DNA of 64,000 nucleotides from Arthrobacter stackebrandtii. GTDB taxonomy: Bacteria > Actinomycetota > Actinomycetes > Actinomycetales > Micrococcaceae. Positions 51,876 through 61,600 of the stretch are shown here, in pieces. The notes beneath the pieces are model-generated. The model had not been told where the DNA came from, did not search any database, and saw only the letters and a list, made by a program, of their open reading frames with translations. Position numbers and translations under genes: made by a program. Numbering within the stretch: position 1 is the stretch's first letter; every line of letters starts with the position of its first letter. The DNA lies in contig NZ_JAGIOI010000001.1 of the NCBI RefSeq assembly GCF_017876675.1, forward strand, positions 2,728,001-2,792,000, written 5' to 3'.

Positions 51876-52636
51876 GCCTGGGCTCCCTTGCCAATGACTG
51901 CTGCGGCCTCGTCCGGATCCAGCTTCTGGGCCCTCCCTTCACGCATGCGCTTGTCCATGAAGTTCACCAGGTGGGTGAGCGGGATGGTCAGGCACAGGTA
52001 GAGCGCGCCGGCCGCGATGAGCGGTGAGAGGTTGCCGGTGTTGGCTGCCGCATCGTTGCCGATGCGGAAGATTTCGCGCTGGCTGGTCAGCAGGCCCAGC
52101 ATGTAGATCAGGGAGGAGTCCTTGATCAGTGAGATCAGCTGGTTGACCAGCGCGGGCAGGACCCGGCGGATGCCCTGGGGAATCACCACGAGGCTCATGG
52201 ATGAGACGTAGCTGAACCCCAGGGCGCGGGAGGCCTCGAGCTGGCCCTTTTCAACGCTCTGGATGCCGGAACGGAAGATCTCGCCGATGTAGGCGGCTGC
52301 CATGAGTGACAGCGCAAAGATCGCCAACGGGTAGGGGTTGGTGCTGCCCGTCAGCATGCGAACCACGGGGCCCAGGCCAAGACCAATCAGGAGGATGGTC
52401 AAGATGGCGGGCAGGCCGCGGAAGATATCCGTGTAGACCCGGGCGATCCAGCGGGGGATGGGATTTCGTGAAATGCCCATGACCGCAAGGATCATGCCCA
52501 AGATGCAACCGAAGATGGCCGAGGAAATGGCCAGGATCAGGGTGTTGGGCAAGCCGACCGTGAGCATTTCGGGGACAACGGCCCCCATGGCGTCCCAGTC
52601 GAAGAACGTTTTTCCAAGCTGCTCGAGAACATCCAT
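51872..52636 (-). CDS. Polar amino acid ABC importer, permease
   Basis: A 254-residue inner-membrane permease with about five helices. [20 protein letters not shown] starts the HisM/GlnP fold, and [20 protein letters not shown] then [20 protein letters not shown] is the conserved EAA loop that docks the ATPase. The C-terminus has a basic/acidic tail after [13 protein letters not shown] 52636 begins only 3 bases after the binding-protein stop. The same polypeptide probably forms a homodimer, since no second permease is present. Confidence 0.92.
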   Translation of the reverse strand: MDVLEQLGKTFFDWDAMGAVVPEMLTVGLPNTLILAISSAIFGCILGMILAVMGISRNPIPRWIARVYTDIFRGLPAILTILLIGLGLGPVVRMLTGSTNPYPLAIFALSLMAAAYIGEIFRSGIQSVEKGQLEASRALGFSYVSSMSLVVIPQGIRRVLPALVNQLISLIKDSSLIYMLGLLTSQREIFRIGNDAAANTGNLSPLIAAGALYLCLTIPLTHLVNFMDKRMREGRAQKLDPDEAAAVIGKGAQA

Positions 52637-52639
52637 AAA

Positions 52640-53575
52640 TTAGGCCTTGGGTACCGTGACAGCCTTGGAGCCGGGGGTCCAGTCCTCAGGCATGGGGCGG
52701 GTGGGGTACCACTCCTTGGTCAGCTTGGACCAGGTGCCGTCGGCGATGACCGCGTCAAGTGCGGAGTTCAGGGCGTCGGTCAGCGGCTTGTTCTCGGAGT
52801 TCACGGCGTAGGCGGTGAAGTTCTGGGTGTTGACAACCTCTTCGGCGATGACCGTGCCGTCGCCGTCCTTGACCTGGCCCGTGGCCTGCTGGGACGGGGC
52901 AACCCAGGCGTCAACCTGGCCGTTCTTCAAGTTGGCGTACGCCGTGTTGTAGTCGGGGAAGCGGACAGCCTCGAACTTGAGCGTGTTGGTGACGTAGTCG
53001 TCCTGCACGGTGCCCTGCACGACGGCGATGCGCGTCTTGTCGGTCAGGTCGGCGAAGCCCTTGATGTCGGAGTCGGTCTTGGCGACAACGGCCATGTAGC
53101 CAAAGTCGTAACCGTTGGTGAAGCCGACGTTTTCACGGCGGGCGTCGGTGGTGGAGATCGAGGAGGAGCCGACGTCGAACGACTTGTTCTCAACCTGGGC
53201 AAGAAGTGCTGAGAAGTCGGTGGACTTGAACTCGACCTTCAGGCCCAGCTTGTCGGCCATGGCGCGCAGCAGCTCGTTGTCGTAGCCGGTGAAGACGCCG
53301 TCCTTGATGAAGATGTTCGGCGGGGCGTCGGAGAGCGTGCCCACGGTGATGGTGCCGGGGGTGATCAGGCCGAGCTCGTCCTTCTTCACGGAGTCCAGGG
53401 CCACGACGTCGTCGGTGGTGTAGCGGTCAAGCGACTGCTGGTCGCTGCCGGCCAAGGCGTCGGTGGGGCCGCCGGAGGAGGTTGAGCCGGTGGAGCCGCC
53501 GCAGGCTGCGAGGGAGAACGCGAGTGCCACGGCCACGGGGACGGTGGTGAGCCACTTCAAAGCAGATTTCTTCAT
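52640..53575 (-). CDS. Polar amino acid ABC importer, substrate-binding lipoprotein
   Basis: A 311-residue extracytoplasmic solute-binding protein, family 3. The signal peptide ends in a lipobox SLAACG, so the protein is lipid-anchored. TITVGTLSDAPPNIFIKDGV, then FTGYDNELLRAMADKLGLKV and the SSSISTTDARRENVGFT segment are the ligand-binding core; ADLTDKTRIAVVQGTVQDDY and VDAWVAPSQQ follow. Ligand is a polar amino acid or similar, not further defined. ATG 53575 gives a normal signal peptide. First gene of the operon. A GC-poor region with CATAAT upstream may hold its promoter. Confidence 0.92.
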   Translation of the reverse strand: MKKSALKWLTTVPVAVALAFSLAACGGSTGSTSSGGPTDALAGSDQQSLDRYTTDDVVALDSVKKDELGLITPGTITVGTLSDAPPNIFIKDGVFTGYDNELLRAMADKLGLKVEFKSTDFSALLAQVENKSFDVGSSSISTTDARRENVGFTNGYDFGYMAVVAKTDSDIKGFADLTDKTRIAVVQGTVQDDYVTNTLKFEAVRFPDYNTAYANLKNGQVDAWVAPSQQATGQVKDGDGTVIAEEVVNTQNFTAYAVNSENKPLTDALNSALDAVIADGTWSKLTKEWYPTRPMPEDWTPGSKAVTVPKA

Positions 53576-54035
53576 CAAACATTCACTTTCATTGCAGGAG
53601 CCGCAGCCGATCAATGCCTCGGGCGGGAAAACCGGTGATGCTGGGAATCGACGGAAGGGACTCACAGGGAGTTCGTAGCAGACCTCGGCCAGCAAAACTA
53701 AATTATGTCATCCATGGCGGAATTATGGCGTGCGCGAATTTGTGCACGGCAAAAGGCGTGTTAGGCAGAAGAAGATGCGAAATTTGCCCCGATTGCGGGG
53801 CCTGCTGCCGGTGTGGTGCCGGCGCGGCTGCACGAGTGGTGGCTGAAAAACTGCCGTGGCGGGCGCAGGGGCGGCTGTGATTTAGCTCATGCCGGCCGCG
53901 GCGGACGGCGGAGAGCAGCCGCCGGCGACCCGTGCAGCGCCTGAAAATCCGTCAGTCGCCGGTAGTCAGCCCCGGTCTGGACCCCGGTTCGCCGGACCGC
54001 ACCTGGACAAACCGTCCGCCGGCCTGGCCAGGACC
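53576..54035. other. Intergenic region upstream of the ABC importer
   Basis: About 460 bases without a convincing gene. Near 53700-53735 an AT-rich stretch holds two CATAATT sequences on the minus strand and is the likely importer promoter zone. A GCCCCG-ATTG-CGGGGC hairpin lies near 53800. A short open frame at 53614-53880 has no recognisable domain and no good start, so I do not call it. Confidence 0.5.
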
Positions 54036-54722
54036 CTACGGCAGGACCGGCCAGTCGCCTTCGATCACGGCGGCGGGGTCCTTGACCCGGCGCAGGTAGG
54101 ACTGGAAATCGGCGGCCTGGTCGCGGGCCCAGCCGACCTGGGCGTTGTGCAGGTCCGCCACGTCCACGCGCAGGGCGCTGTACTTGGCGGCCAGTGCATC
54201 GGCGAGCCGCAGCGTGGCTTCCGCGTCGGCGGCGGAGGTGTGGGCGTCGTCGAGCTTGATGCCGTATTCCTCACACAGGGCCACCAGCGTGCGGCTGCCC
54301 TTGCGGAACTTGTCCACCTGCTTGTTGCAGATGAAGGGGTCGATCACGGGGGCGGCGGTGATCTGGGCGAGCTCGTGGCGGCGGGCCTCATTCGCCAGGA
54401 CGGTGAAGTCGTAGCTGGCGTTGAAGGCGATGACAGGGATGTTGTTCTTGAAGAGGGTTTCCAGCACGGCACCAACCTCGGCGGTGACAACGTCCGAGGG
54501 GCGCCCGTGCTCGCGGGCATGGGCGGTGCTGATGCCGTGGATGGCGGCAGCTTCCTCCGGGATGTCCACGCCGGGATCGGCCAGCCACTCGTGGGTGTCC
54601 GCCACCTTTCCGGATTCGTCCACAATCACGATCGACGCCGTCACGATGCGGGCCGTTCGGGGGTCCTTTCCGGTGGTTTCCAGATCGAACGCGGCGCGGG
54701 GGTTCATGCTCCAGCTAGTCAT
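54036..54722 (-). CDS. DnaQ-like 3'-5' exonuclease
   Basis: A 228-residue DEDDh exonuclease. AAFDLETTGKDPRTARIVTA is Exo I with the Asp-Glu pair, VIAFNASYDFTVLANE is Exo II, and LDDAHTSAADAEATLRLADA is Exo III with the His and final Asp. It resembles the DNA polymerase III epsilon proofreading domain but is a stand-alone protein; in actinobacteria such enzymes likely serve repair or RNA turnover. ATG 54722 is the start. It diverges from the alkyltransferase-like/AdnAB repair operon across 68 bases. Confidence 0.88.
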   Translation of the reverse strand: MTSWSMNPRAAFDLETTGKDPRTARIVTASIVIVDESGKVADTHEWLADPGVDIPEEAAAIHGISTAHAREHGRPSDVVTAEVGAVLETLFKNNIPVIAFNASYDFTVLANEARRHELAQITAAPVIDPFICNKQVDKFRKGSRTLVALCEEYGIKLDDAHTSAADAEATLRLADALAAKYSALRVDVADLHNAQVGWARDQAADFQSYLRRVKDPAAVIEGDWPVLP

Positions 54723-54790
54723 GCCACTACGCTACCTGCCGCCACCGACAAAGCTGCACCGCCACCCCCGCACACGGCTACCCTTGAGGC

Positions 54791-55246
54791 ATGCGTGAGC
54801 AGTACATTGAAGCGGTTTTGGCCGTCGCCGAACTCATTCCGCCCTCCCGCGTCCTCTCTTATGGGGACATCGCGGCACTGCTGGAGAGCGGCGGCCCGCG
54901 GCAGGTCGGGGCGGCCATGGCCGCGCAGGGCAGTGCAGCGCCGTGGTGGCGGGTGATCCGGGCCGGCGGTGCCGCCCCGCTGTGTCACGAAGGCCGCGCC
55001 CTGGAACACTACCTGGCGGAGGACACTCCCCTGCGCGGCGACACCTCAGCCCGCACGCCGCCGGGCAAGCCCATGCAATGGCGGGTGGACATGAAGGCCG
55101 CACGTTGGAACCCTGCCGAGCCTGACTTTGACCGGATCGACGCCATCGCCGCACGGCTCAGGGAGTCGGATGGCGCCGACGGGCACGACGCCGGCACGCA
55201 CCACCGTGCTGCAATGTCAGACCCCCGTGGTGGACTGGAAGCATGA
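54791..55246 (+). CDS. Alkyltransferase-like (ATL) DNA repair protein
   Basis: A 151-residue protein with the DNA-binding half of O6-alkylguanine-DNA alkyltransferase. VLAVAELIPPSRVLSYGDIA and PRQVGAAMA fit the family, but the reactive PCHRV is PWWRV, so it cannot accept alkyl groups. ATL proteins bind alkylated guanine and recruit nucleotide excision repair. The C-terminal tail after WRVDMKAARWNP is low complexity. Its stop overlaps the adnA start (ATGA), so it is translated together with AdnAB. ATG 54791 is the start. An ATL gene near adnAB is also present in Mycobacterium (Rv3204). Confidence 0.88.
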   Translation: MREQYIEAVLAVAELIPPSRVLSYGDIAALLESGGPRQVGAAMAAQGSAAPWWRVIRAGGAAPLCHEGRALEHYLAEDTPLRGDTSARTPPGKPMQWRVDMKAARWNPAEPDFDRIDAIAARLRESDGADGHDAGTHHRAAMSDPRGGLEA

Positions 55247-58200
55247 GCACGCAAGGAGAACAGGGCCTGCCGCAGCTGAGGCTGGTGCCGCCGGCCAGCA
55301 GCATCCGCAGCGCCCCTGCATTGAGCGCCGACCAGCGCGCCGTGGTGGAGCTGGCCCCCGGCAGCGGGCCGGTCCTGGTGTGGGGTGCGCCCGGAACGGG
55401 CAAATCCACCGTGCTGGTGGAGGCGGCCGTGAAGCGGATGGAGCACGACGGCGTTGACCCAGCAGGTGCCCTCCTGCTGGCCCCGTCGCGGCTGGCTGCC
55501 GGACGGCTGCGCGACGGCCTGAGTGCCCGGCTCACCAAGAGCCTGAGCACCTCCCCGGCCAGGACCTGGTCCTCCTATGCCTTCGACCTGCTGCGGCGGG
55601 CCAAGGTGGAGGGGCGGATGCCGCACCTCGACGGCCCGCCGCGGCTCATGAGCGGCCCGGAGCAGGACCTCATCATCAGGGACTTGCTGGCCGGGCACAG
55701 GGAAGGGCTCGGCACGGCCCCGGACTGGCCCCGCGAACTCGGCGACGCCCTCGACACCCGCGGCTTCCGGCAGGAGATCCGCCAGCTCTTTGACCGGGTC
55801 ATCGAATACGGGCTCGTCCCGGAGGAGCTCGCGGACCTTGGCCGGGCCAACCACCGGCCCGACTGGGTGGCCGCCGCACAGCTCTACGGTGAATACCGGG
55901 ACGTGGTGGACTGGGGCAAGTCCGGCTCCTTCGACCCCGCCGGCATCATCACGGCCGCGGCCACGCTGCTGACCCTGGACCCCGAGTTCCTGGAACGGGA
56001 ACGGCACCGCCTGGGGCTGATCGTGGTGGACGACATCCAGGAGGCCAACAAGGCAGTCCATGAATTGCTCGCACTCGTCGGCCGCGGCAAGGACATCATT
56101 GTCTCCGCGTCGCCTGACACCGTGGTGCAGGGCTTCCGAGGCGCCCGGCCCGACCTGGTCGCCTCGCTGTCGGAAACACTGTCCACCGACGAGCGCCCCC
56201 TGCAACAGTTCGCCCTGACCGTCTCGCACCGCATGGGCCCGGAACTGGCCGCGGCCTGGTCCGGCGTGGCCGAGCGGATCTTCCAGATCCGCGGCGGACA
56301 CAAGGCCCGCCAGCTGGCCTGGCCGGGCCAGTCGGAGGACACGGCTGACGGGCCCGGCGCCGAAGCAGGGGACCCGGCGTCGGACCTTGAGCAGGAATTC
56401 AACAACGAACCGGCCGTCACCGCCCACGTGGTGGCCTCCGAAGTCCATGAGCTGCGCCTGGTGGCCGAGCGCATCCTGCACCTGCAGCACCTGCGCGGGC
56501 ACAGCCTCAGCGAGGTCGCCGTGATCGTGCGCACCGGTTCCGCCCTAGCGGCCCTGCAGCGGTACCTCAGCGCGCAGGGCATCGCCGTCAAGGTGCCCGT
56601 GGCCGAGAACCCCGTGCGCGACGAACCCGCCGTGCGCCCGCTGCTGGAGGCGCTTGGCATTGCGCTGGCGCCTGAAACGCTCGACGCCGAGGCCTGCGTT
56701 GCGCTGCTGACATCCCGCCTGGGTCGCTCGACCGCGCTGCATTTGCGCCGGCTGCGGCAGGCGCTGCGGCAGCAGGAACTGCACGACGGCGGCGGCCGCG
56801 CCAGCGACGAGCTGCTGGTCGAGGCGCTGCTGAACCCGGACAAGCTGGGACCCTTGGGCTGGGAGGCGGCCAATGCGCGGCGGATCGCGGCCATGCTCGC
56901 GGCAGGCCGGGCCGCCGTGGCCGAGCCCGGCGCCAATGCCGAAACCGTGCTGTGGGCGCTGTGGGATGCCTGCGACACCTCGGGCACCTGGGAAACGCAG
57001 GCGCTGCGCGGCGGCCCCACCGGCATCCGCGCGGATCGGGACCTGGACGCCGTCATGGCACTGTTCCAGACAGCTGAGCGGTATGTGGACCAGTTGCCCG
57101 GCTCCAGCCCGCAGCAGTTCCTGGACTACCTGATGGACCAGGAGCTGCCCATGGACACCCTTGCCGCCCGGGCCCAGCGCAGCGACGCCGTGGAAATCCT
57201 CACCCCGGCCAGTGCCGCCGGGCGTGAATGGCCCGTGGTCATCGTCGCCGGTCTGCAGGAAGGGGTCTGGCCCAACACGCGCCTGCGCGGTGAGCTGCTG
57301 GGCAGCCAGTTGCTGGTGGACGTGCTGGAAAAGGGTCCGGAGGCGGCGCGGCAGGTTGATCCTGCCGCCCGGCTTCGCGACATCCGCTACGACGAACTCC
57401 GCAGCTTTGCCGCGGCCATTTCCCGGGCCGGGCGCAAACTGATCCTCACGGCGGCGGCCGGCCACGAGCTGCAGCCCTCTCAGTTCATCGACCTGGCTGC
57501 GCCGTACATGCCGTCCACGGATTCCGGCGGCGAGTCCCAATACCCCGTCCGCCCCGTGGAACAGGTGCCGCGCCCCATGACACTGCGCTCGCTCGTGGCC
57601 GAGCTGCGCCAGGAATCGGAGATGCACGCCGAGCCCGAAGCTGCCCGCATGCTTGCCGTGCTGGCCGGCAACCAGGTTCCGGGAGCTGCGCCGGAGCAGT
57701 GGTGGGGGCTGGCACCGCTGAGCAGCGACGGCCCCATCATTGCTCCGGGGGAGCCCGTCGTGGTGTCCCCGTCCAAGGTGGAGGAGGTCCTGAAGTCGCC
57801 CCTGAACTGGTTTGTCAGGGCCGCCGGGGGAGAGGCCACCACCGACTTCGCCCGGAGCCTCGGCACGCTCATCCACAGCATCGCCCAGGACATCCCTGCA
57901 GGTGCAGGCCACGAGTACCTGGCCGAGCTGGAACGGCGCTGGCCCTCCCTGGGCCTGCCCGAGTCATGGGAAACCGACCAGGACTACCTGCGGGCACAGA
58001 CCATGCTGGGCAAGCTGGCCCAGTACGTGATCGACGCCCGCATGGAGGGGCGTCGGCTGCTGGCCGTCGAGGAGAATTTCGCCGTCGATGTCGGGGAGCT
58101 TCCTGCTGATGCCTCCGGTGCCGGCGGAACCAACGCCGCCGACGCCGCCGACGCCGGGACCCCGCCTGCCGGGGACGGCGGCAGTCCCGCCGTCCCTCCC

Positions 58201-58656
58201 GCCGGGCAGCCCCGCACGGTGCGGCTCCGCGGCCAGGTGGACCGGCTCGAGGCCGACGCCAACGGAAACCTCGTGGTCGTGGACATCAAGACCGGCCGCA
58301 ACAAGCCCACCAAGGAACAGGTGTTGGTCCACCCGCAGTTGGGCGCCTACCAGGTGGCCGTGGCTGCCGGAGGCTTCGAGGAACTCGCGGCCGCCGTGGG
58401 GCTGGCCGGTGCCGGATCCGGCGGAGCCGCGCTGCTGCCCCTGGGCGACACCACCAAAAGCGTCAAGACCCAGGACCAGCCGGCCATGGTGGCCGGCTCC
58501 GACGACGACCCCACCCTGAAGGTCATGGAGGCCGCACTCCTCATGGCCCAGTCCGCGTTCCCCGCGCGCCACGGAGCCGACTGGTCCGAACGCAACGGCT
58601 GCCCCCTGCCCACCATTTGCCCGCTGTGCCCGGAAGGGAAACAAGTCACCGAATGA
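55243..58656 (+). CDS. adnA: AdnA, helicase-nuclease subunit of the AdnAB complex
   Basis: Subunit of the actinobacterial double-strand-break resection machine. The 1137-residue protein has a UvrD-type helicase core: VLVWGAPGTGKSTVLVEA (Walker A near residue 46-54), LLLAPSRLAAGRLR, IVVDDIQEANKAV (Walker B), and the late motif EILTPASAAGREWPVVIVAG. A RecB-like nuclease domain follows: FARSLGTLIHSIAQ, the long central part, and LVVVDIKTGRNKPTKEQ near residue 1014. The C-terminal cluster GCPLPTICPLCP (C-x5-C-x2-C) could bind an iron-sulfur cluster. ATG 55243 overlaps the ATL stop; its own stop overlaps adnB. Confidence 0.93.
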   Translation: MSTQGEQGLPQLRLVPPASSIRSAPALSADQRAVVELAPGSGPVLVWGAPGTGKSTVLVEAAVKRMEHDGVDPAGALLLAPSRLAAGRLRDGLSARLTKSLSTSPARTWSSYAFDLLRRAKVEGRMPHLDGPPRLMSGPEQDLIIRDLLAGHREGLGTAPDWPRELGDALDTRGFRQEIRQLFDRVIEYGLVPEELADLGRANHRPDWVAAAQLYGEYRDVVDWGKSGSFDPAGIITAAATLLTLDPEFLERERHRLGLIVVDDIQEANKAVHELLALVGRGKDIIVSASPDTVVQGFRGARPDLVASLSETLSTDERPLQQFALTVSHRMGPELAAAWSGVAERIFQIRGGHKARQLAWPGQSEDTADGPGAEAGDPASDLEQEFNNEPAVTAHVVASEVHELRLVAERILHLQHLRGHSLSEVAVIVRTGSALAALQRYLSAQGIAVKVPVAENPVRDEPAVRPLLEALGIALAPETLDAEACVALLTSRLGRSTALHLRRLRQALRQQELHDGGGRASDELLVEALLNPDKLGPLGWEAANARRIAAMLAAGRAAVAEPGANAETVLWALWDACDTSGTWETQALRGGPTGIRADRDLDAVMALFQTAERYVDQLPGSSPQQFLDYLMDQELPMDTLAARAQRSDAVEILTPASAAGREWPVVIVAGLQEGVWPNTRLRGELLGSQLLVDVLEKGPEAARQVDPAARLRDIRYDELRSFAAAISRAGRKLILTAAAGHELQPSQFIDLAAPYMPSTDSGGESQYPVRPVEQVPRPMTLRSLVAELRQESEMHAEPEAARMLAVLAGNQVPGAAPEQWWGLAPLSSDGPIIAPGEPVVVSPSKVEEVLKSPLNWFVRAAGGEATTDFARSLGTLIHSIAQDIPAGAGHEYLAELERRWPSLGLPESWETDQDYLRAQTMLGKLAQYVIDARMEGRRLLAVEENFAVDVGELPADASGAGGTNAADAADAGTPPAGDGGSPAVPPAGQPRTVRLRGQVDRLEADANGNLVVVDIKTGRNKPTKEQVLVHPQLGAYQVAVAAGGFEELAAAVGLAGAGSGGAALLPLGDTTKSVKTQDQPAMVAGSDDDPTLKVMEAALLMAQSAFPARHGADWSERNGCPLPTICPLCPEGKQVTE

Positions 58657-61600
58657 GCACCCCTACCGCCAACAATGCCGGCCAGCTGCCCAATGCCGCG
58701 GCCGCGGCACCCCGCGAGCCCGTGAGCCCCTACGAACTGGCCGAGCTGTTGGGCCAGTTCCCGCCCACGCCCGAGCAGGCGGCCATCATCTCCTCGCCGC
58801 TGGAACCGCTGCTGGTCATTGCAGGCGCCGGTTCCGGAAAGACCACCACCATGGCCGACCGCGTCGTTTGGCTGGTGGCCAACGGCCTGGTCCTGCCGGA
58901 GGAGATCCTCGGTGTCACCTTCACCCGCAAGGCGGCAGGTGAACTGGCCTCGCGCATCCGCGCCCAACTGTCCAAGCTGGGCACCCTGGCCCGTTCCGGT
59001 GAGGTGGAGCTGGCACCGGCCGCTGCTGCCCGGGACGCACTGGAGCCCAAGGTCTCCACCTACCATTCCTACGCCAGCGGAATCGTCAGTGACTACGGCC
59101 TGCGCCTCGGCATCGAACGCGACGCGGTGGTGCTCGGCGCCGCCGAGGCCTGGCAGCTGGCCAGCGAGGTTGTTGAGGGCCACGACGGCGACCACGAACA
59201 CTTCACCGCCGCCAAGTCCACGCTCATCCAGTCCGTCATGGACCTGGCAGGCGAATGCGCAGAGCACCTGCAGGAGCCGGAGTCGGTCATCGCCACCATT
59301 GACGGCTACCTGGCCGGCTTTGAAGCACTGCCCTACATCGCAGAAACCGCCAAGCCGCGCACCGCCGCCGTCGCAAAGCAGCTGGACGTGCTGCGCACAC
59401 GCTCTTCGGTGGCGGCGCTGGTGCAGAAATATGCCGAGGCCAAGCGCCGCCGCAACGCCCTGGACTACGGCGACCTCGTAGCCCTGGCTGCCCGCATTGC
59501 CCGCGACGTGCCGCATGCCGCAGAGATGGAACGACAGCGCTACAAGGTGGTGCTGCTGGATGAATTCCAGGACACCTCGCACGCGCAGCTCCAGCTCTTT
59601 GCGGAGCTCTTCGGCGCCGGCCACCCGGTCACCGCCGTGGGCGACCCCCACCAGTCGATCTACGGCTTCCGCGGCGCCTCCGCCGGCCAGCTGTTCCGCT
59701 TCCCGGAAATCTTCCTGAAGGCCGACGGCGGGTACGCGCCGACTGCCGAACTCACCATTGCATGGCGCAATTCCGCACACATCCTGGCCACCGCCAATGT
59801 CATGTCCGCAGAGCTCACGGCCGCCCAGGCCCGCAAGGCCAACGCCAAGCTCGCCGCCGGGCTGACGGAGGAGCAGCGGGCGGCCGCCGGCCCCCGGGTG
59901 GTGGTCTCGCCGCTGCGGGAGAAGCCCCAAGCTCCGGACGGGGAGGTGCTGCTGGCACGCTACGACACCGAACTGGCCGAGGCCGAGGCCGTTGCGGAGG
60001 AGATCCTGGAACGCAAGGGCGATTTCACCCACCGTCGCGGCGCCCAAGGTGCGATGACCGTGGCGGTGCTGTGCCGCCGCCGTGCGCAGTTTGCCAGGTT
60101 CCAGTCCGTGTTCGAGGCCCGCGGCATCCCGTACGAAATCGTGGGGCTGGGCGGCCTCCTCGGCACCCCCGAAATCGTTGATTTGGTGGCCACGCTTCGG
60201 GTCATCGCCGACCCCGGCCGCTCGGACGCGCTCATGCGCCTGCTGACCGGGGCCCGTTGGCGGATTGGGCCGGCGGACCTGATGGCGTTCGCGGACTGGG
60301 CACGGTACCTGGCCCGGCGCAGGGAATGGGCCGCCCGGAACAGGGTGGACTTTGACGCAGCAGTGCTGCAGGGCGACACACCCGAACAAGCAGGTGGGGC
60401 GGAACAACTTGAACCTGTTGTGGTGACCGCGGACATCGTGGATGCCTCATCCCTGGTGGAGGCGCTGGACTACCTTGGCCCGGACTTCTGGCCGGAGTCG
60501 GCCCGGCCGCTGAGCGATGCGGCGCGGACCCGGCTGCTGGCGCTGCGCGACGAACTGCGCATGCTGCGCGGTTTCGTGGGGGAGGACCTCGTCAACTTGC
60601 TGGGCGTCGTGGAGAAGACCATGCTCCTGGACATCGAGCTGGCTGCCAAGCCCGGCTCCAGCATCCACCATGCCCGCCGGCACCTGGACGCCTTCGCGGA
60701 CGCCGCCGCCACCTTCATGCAGGCTGCGCAGCGCGTGGACCTGGACGCCTTCCTGGGCTGGCTGGAAACCGCCGAGGCCGAGGAGGGCGGCCTGGAAATG
60801 ACGGCCGTGGAGTCGAACCCGGACGCCGTGGCTCTGCTGACGGTGCACGCGTCGAAGGGGCTGGAATGGGATGTGGTGTTCGTTCCCGGCATGAATTCGG
60901 GCGCCTTCCCCAGCACCCGGGCCGACCGCTGGAGCACCGGCGCCAAGTCGCTGCCGTGGCCGCTCCGGGGGGACCGGGACGACCTCCCCGTGTGGGAAGT
61001 GGACGTGCCGGACCTGAAGACGCTCATGGACAATGAGAAGCTGTTTGCCTCGGATGTGGCGCTCCATGGCGAGGAAGAGGAACGCCGGCTGGCCTACGTG
61101 GCGTTCACCCGGGCCCGCGACTTCCTGATGTGTTCGAGCACTGTCTGGGGGACCGGGAAGAAGCCGCTCACTGTCTCGCCGTTCCTGTCCGAACTGTTGC
61201 CGCTGACTGAGGGCGCCAGGCATCCAGCCGTGCTGGGTCCGTGGCAGGACGACCCCGAGGAAGGCGCGGAGAACCCGGTCAGCGCCGGGGCCGAAACCGC
61301 CGACTGGCCCTATGACCCCCTCAACGGACCGGTGATCACGGGCCGGACCGGTGTGGCCGCCCGCGTTGGCCGGCGTACCAACGTGGAGCGTTCAGCCGGC
61401 TCTGTTGCTGCGGCCTCCGCCCAGCTCGCCGAACTGGCAGGCAGCCGGCCAGCGGCCGTGCCGGGCACGCCCGACTTCCTGTCAGCCAACCCCCGCTGGG
61501 GCGCCGAGGCCAGCGTGCTGCTGGCACAGGAAAAGATGGAAAGCGACCAGCTCCGGGTAGAGCTGCCGCCGCACATTTCAGCCTCCCGCCTCGTGGCACT

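Noticed and set aside
53614-53880. An 88-codon Cys-rich frame upstream of the ABC importer
   Set aside because: No good start, no domain, and it overlaps the probable importer promoter.
58347-60407. A 686-codon minus-strand frame across the adnA/adnB junction
   Set aside because: The plus strand holds complete helicase and nuclease motifs through this stretch.
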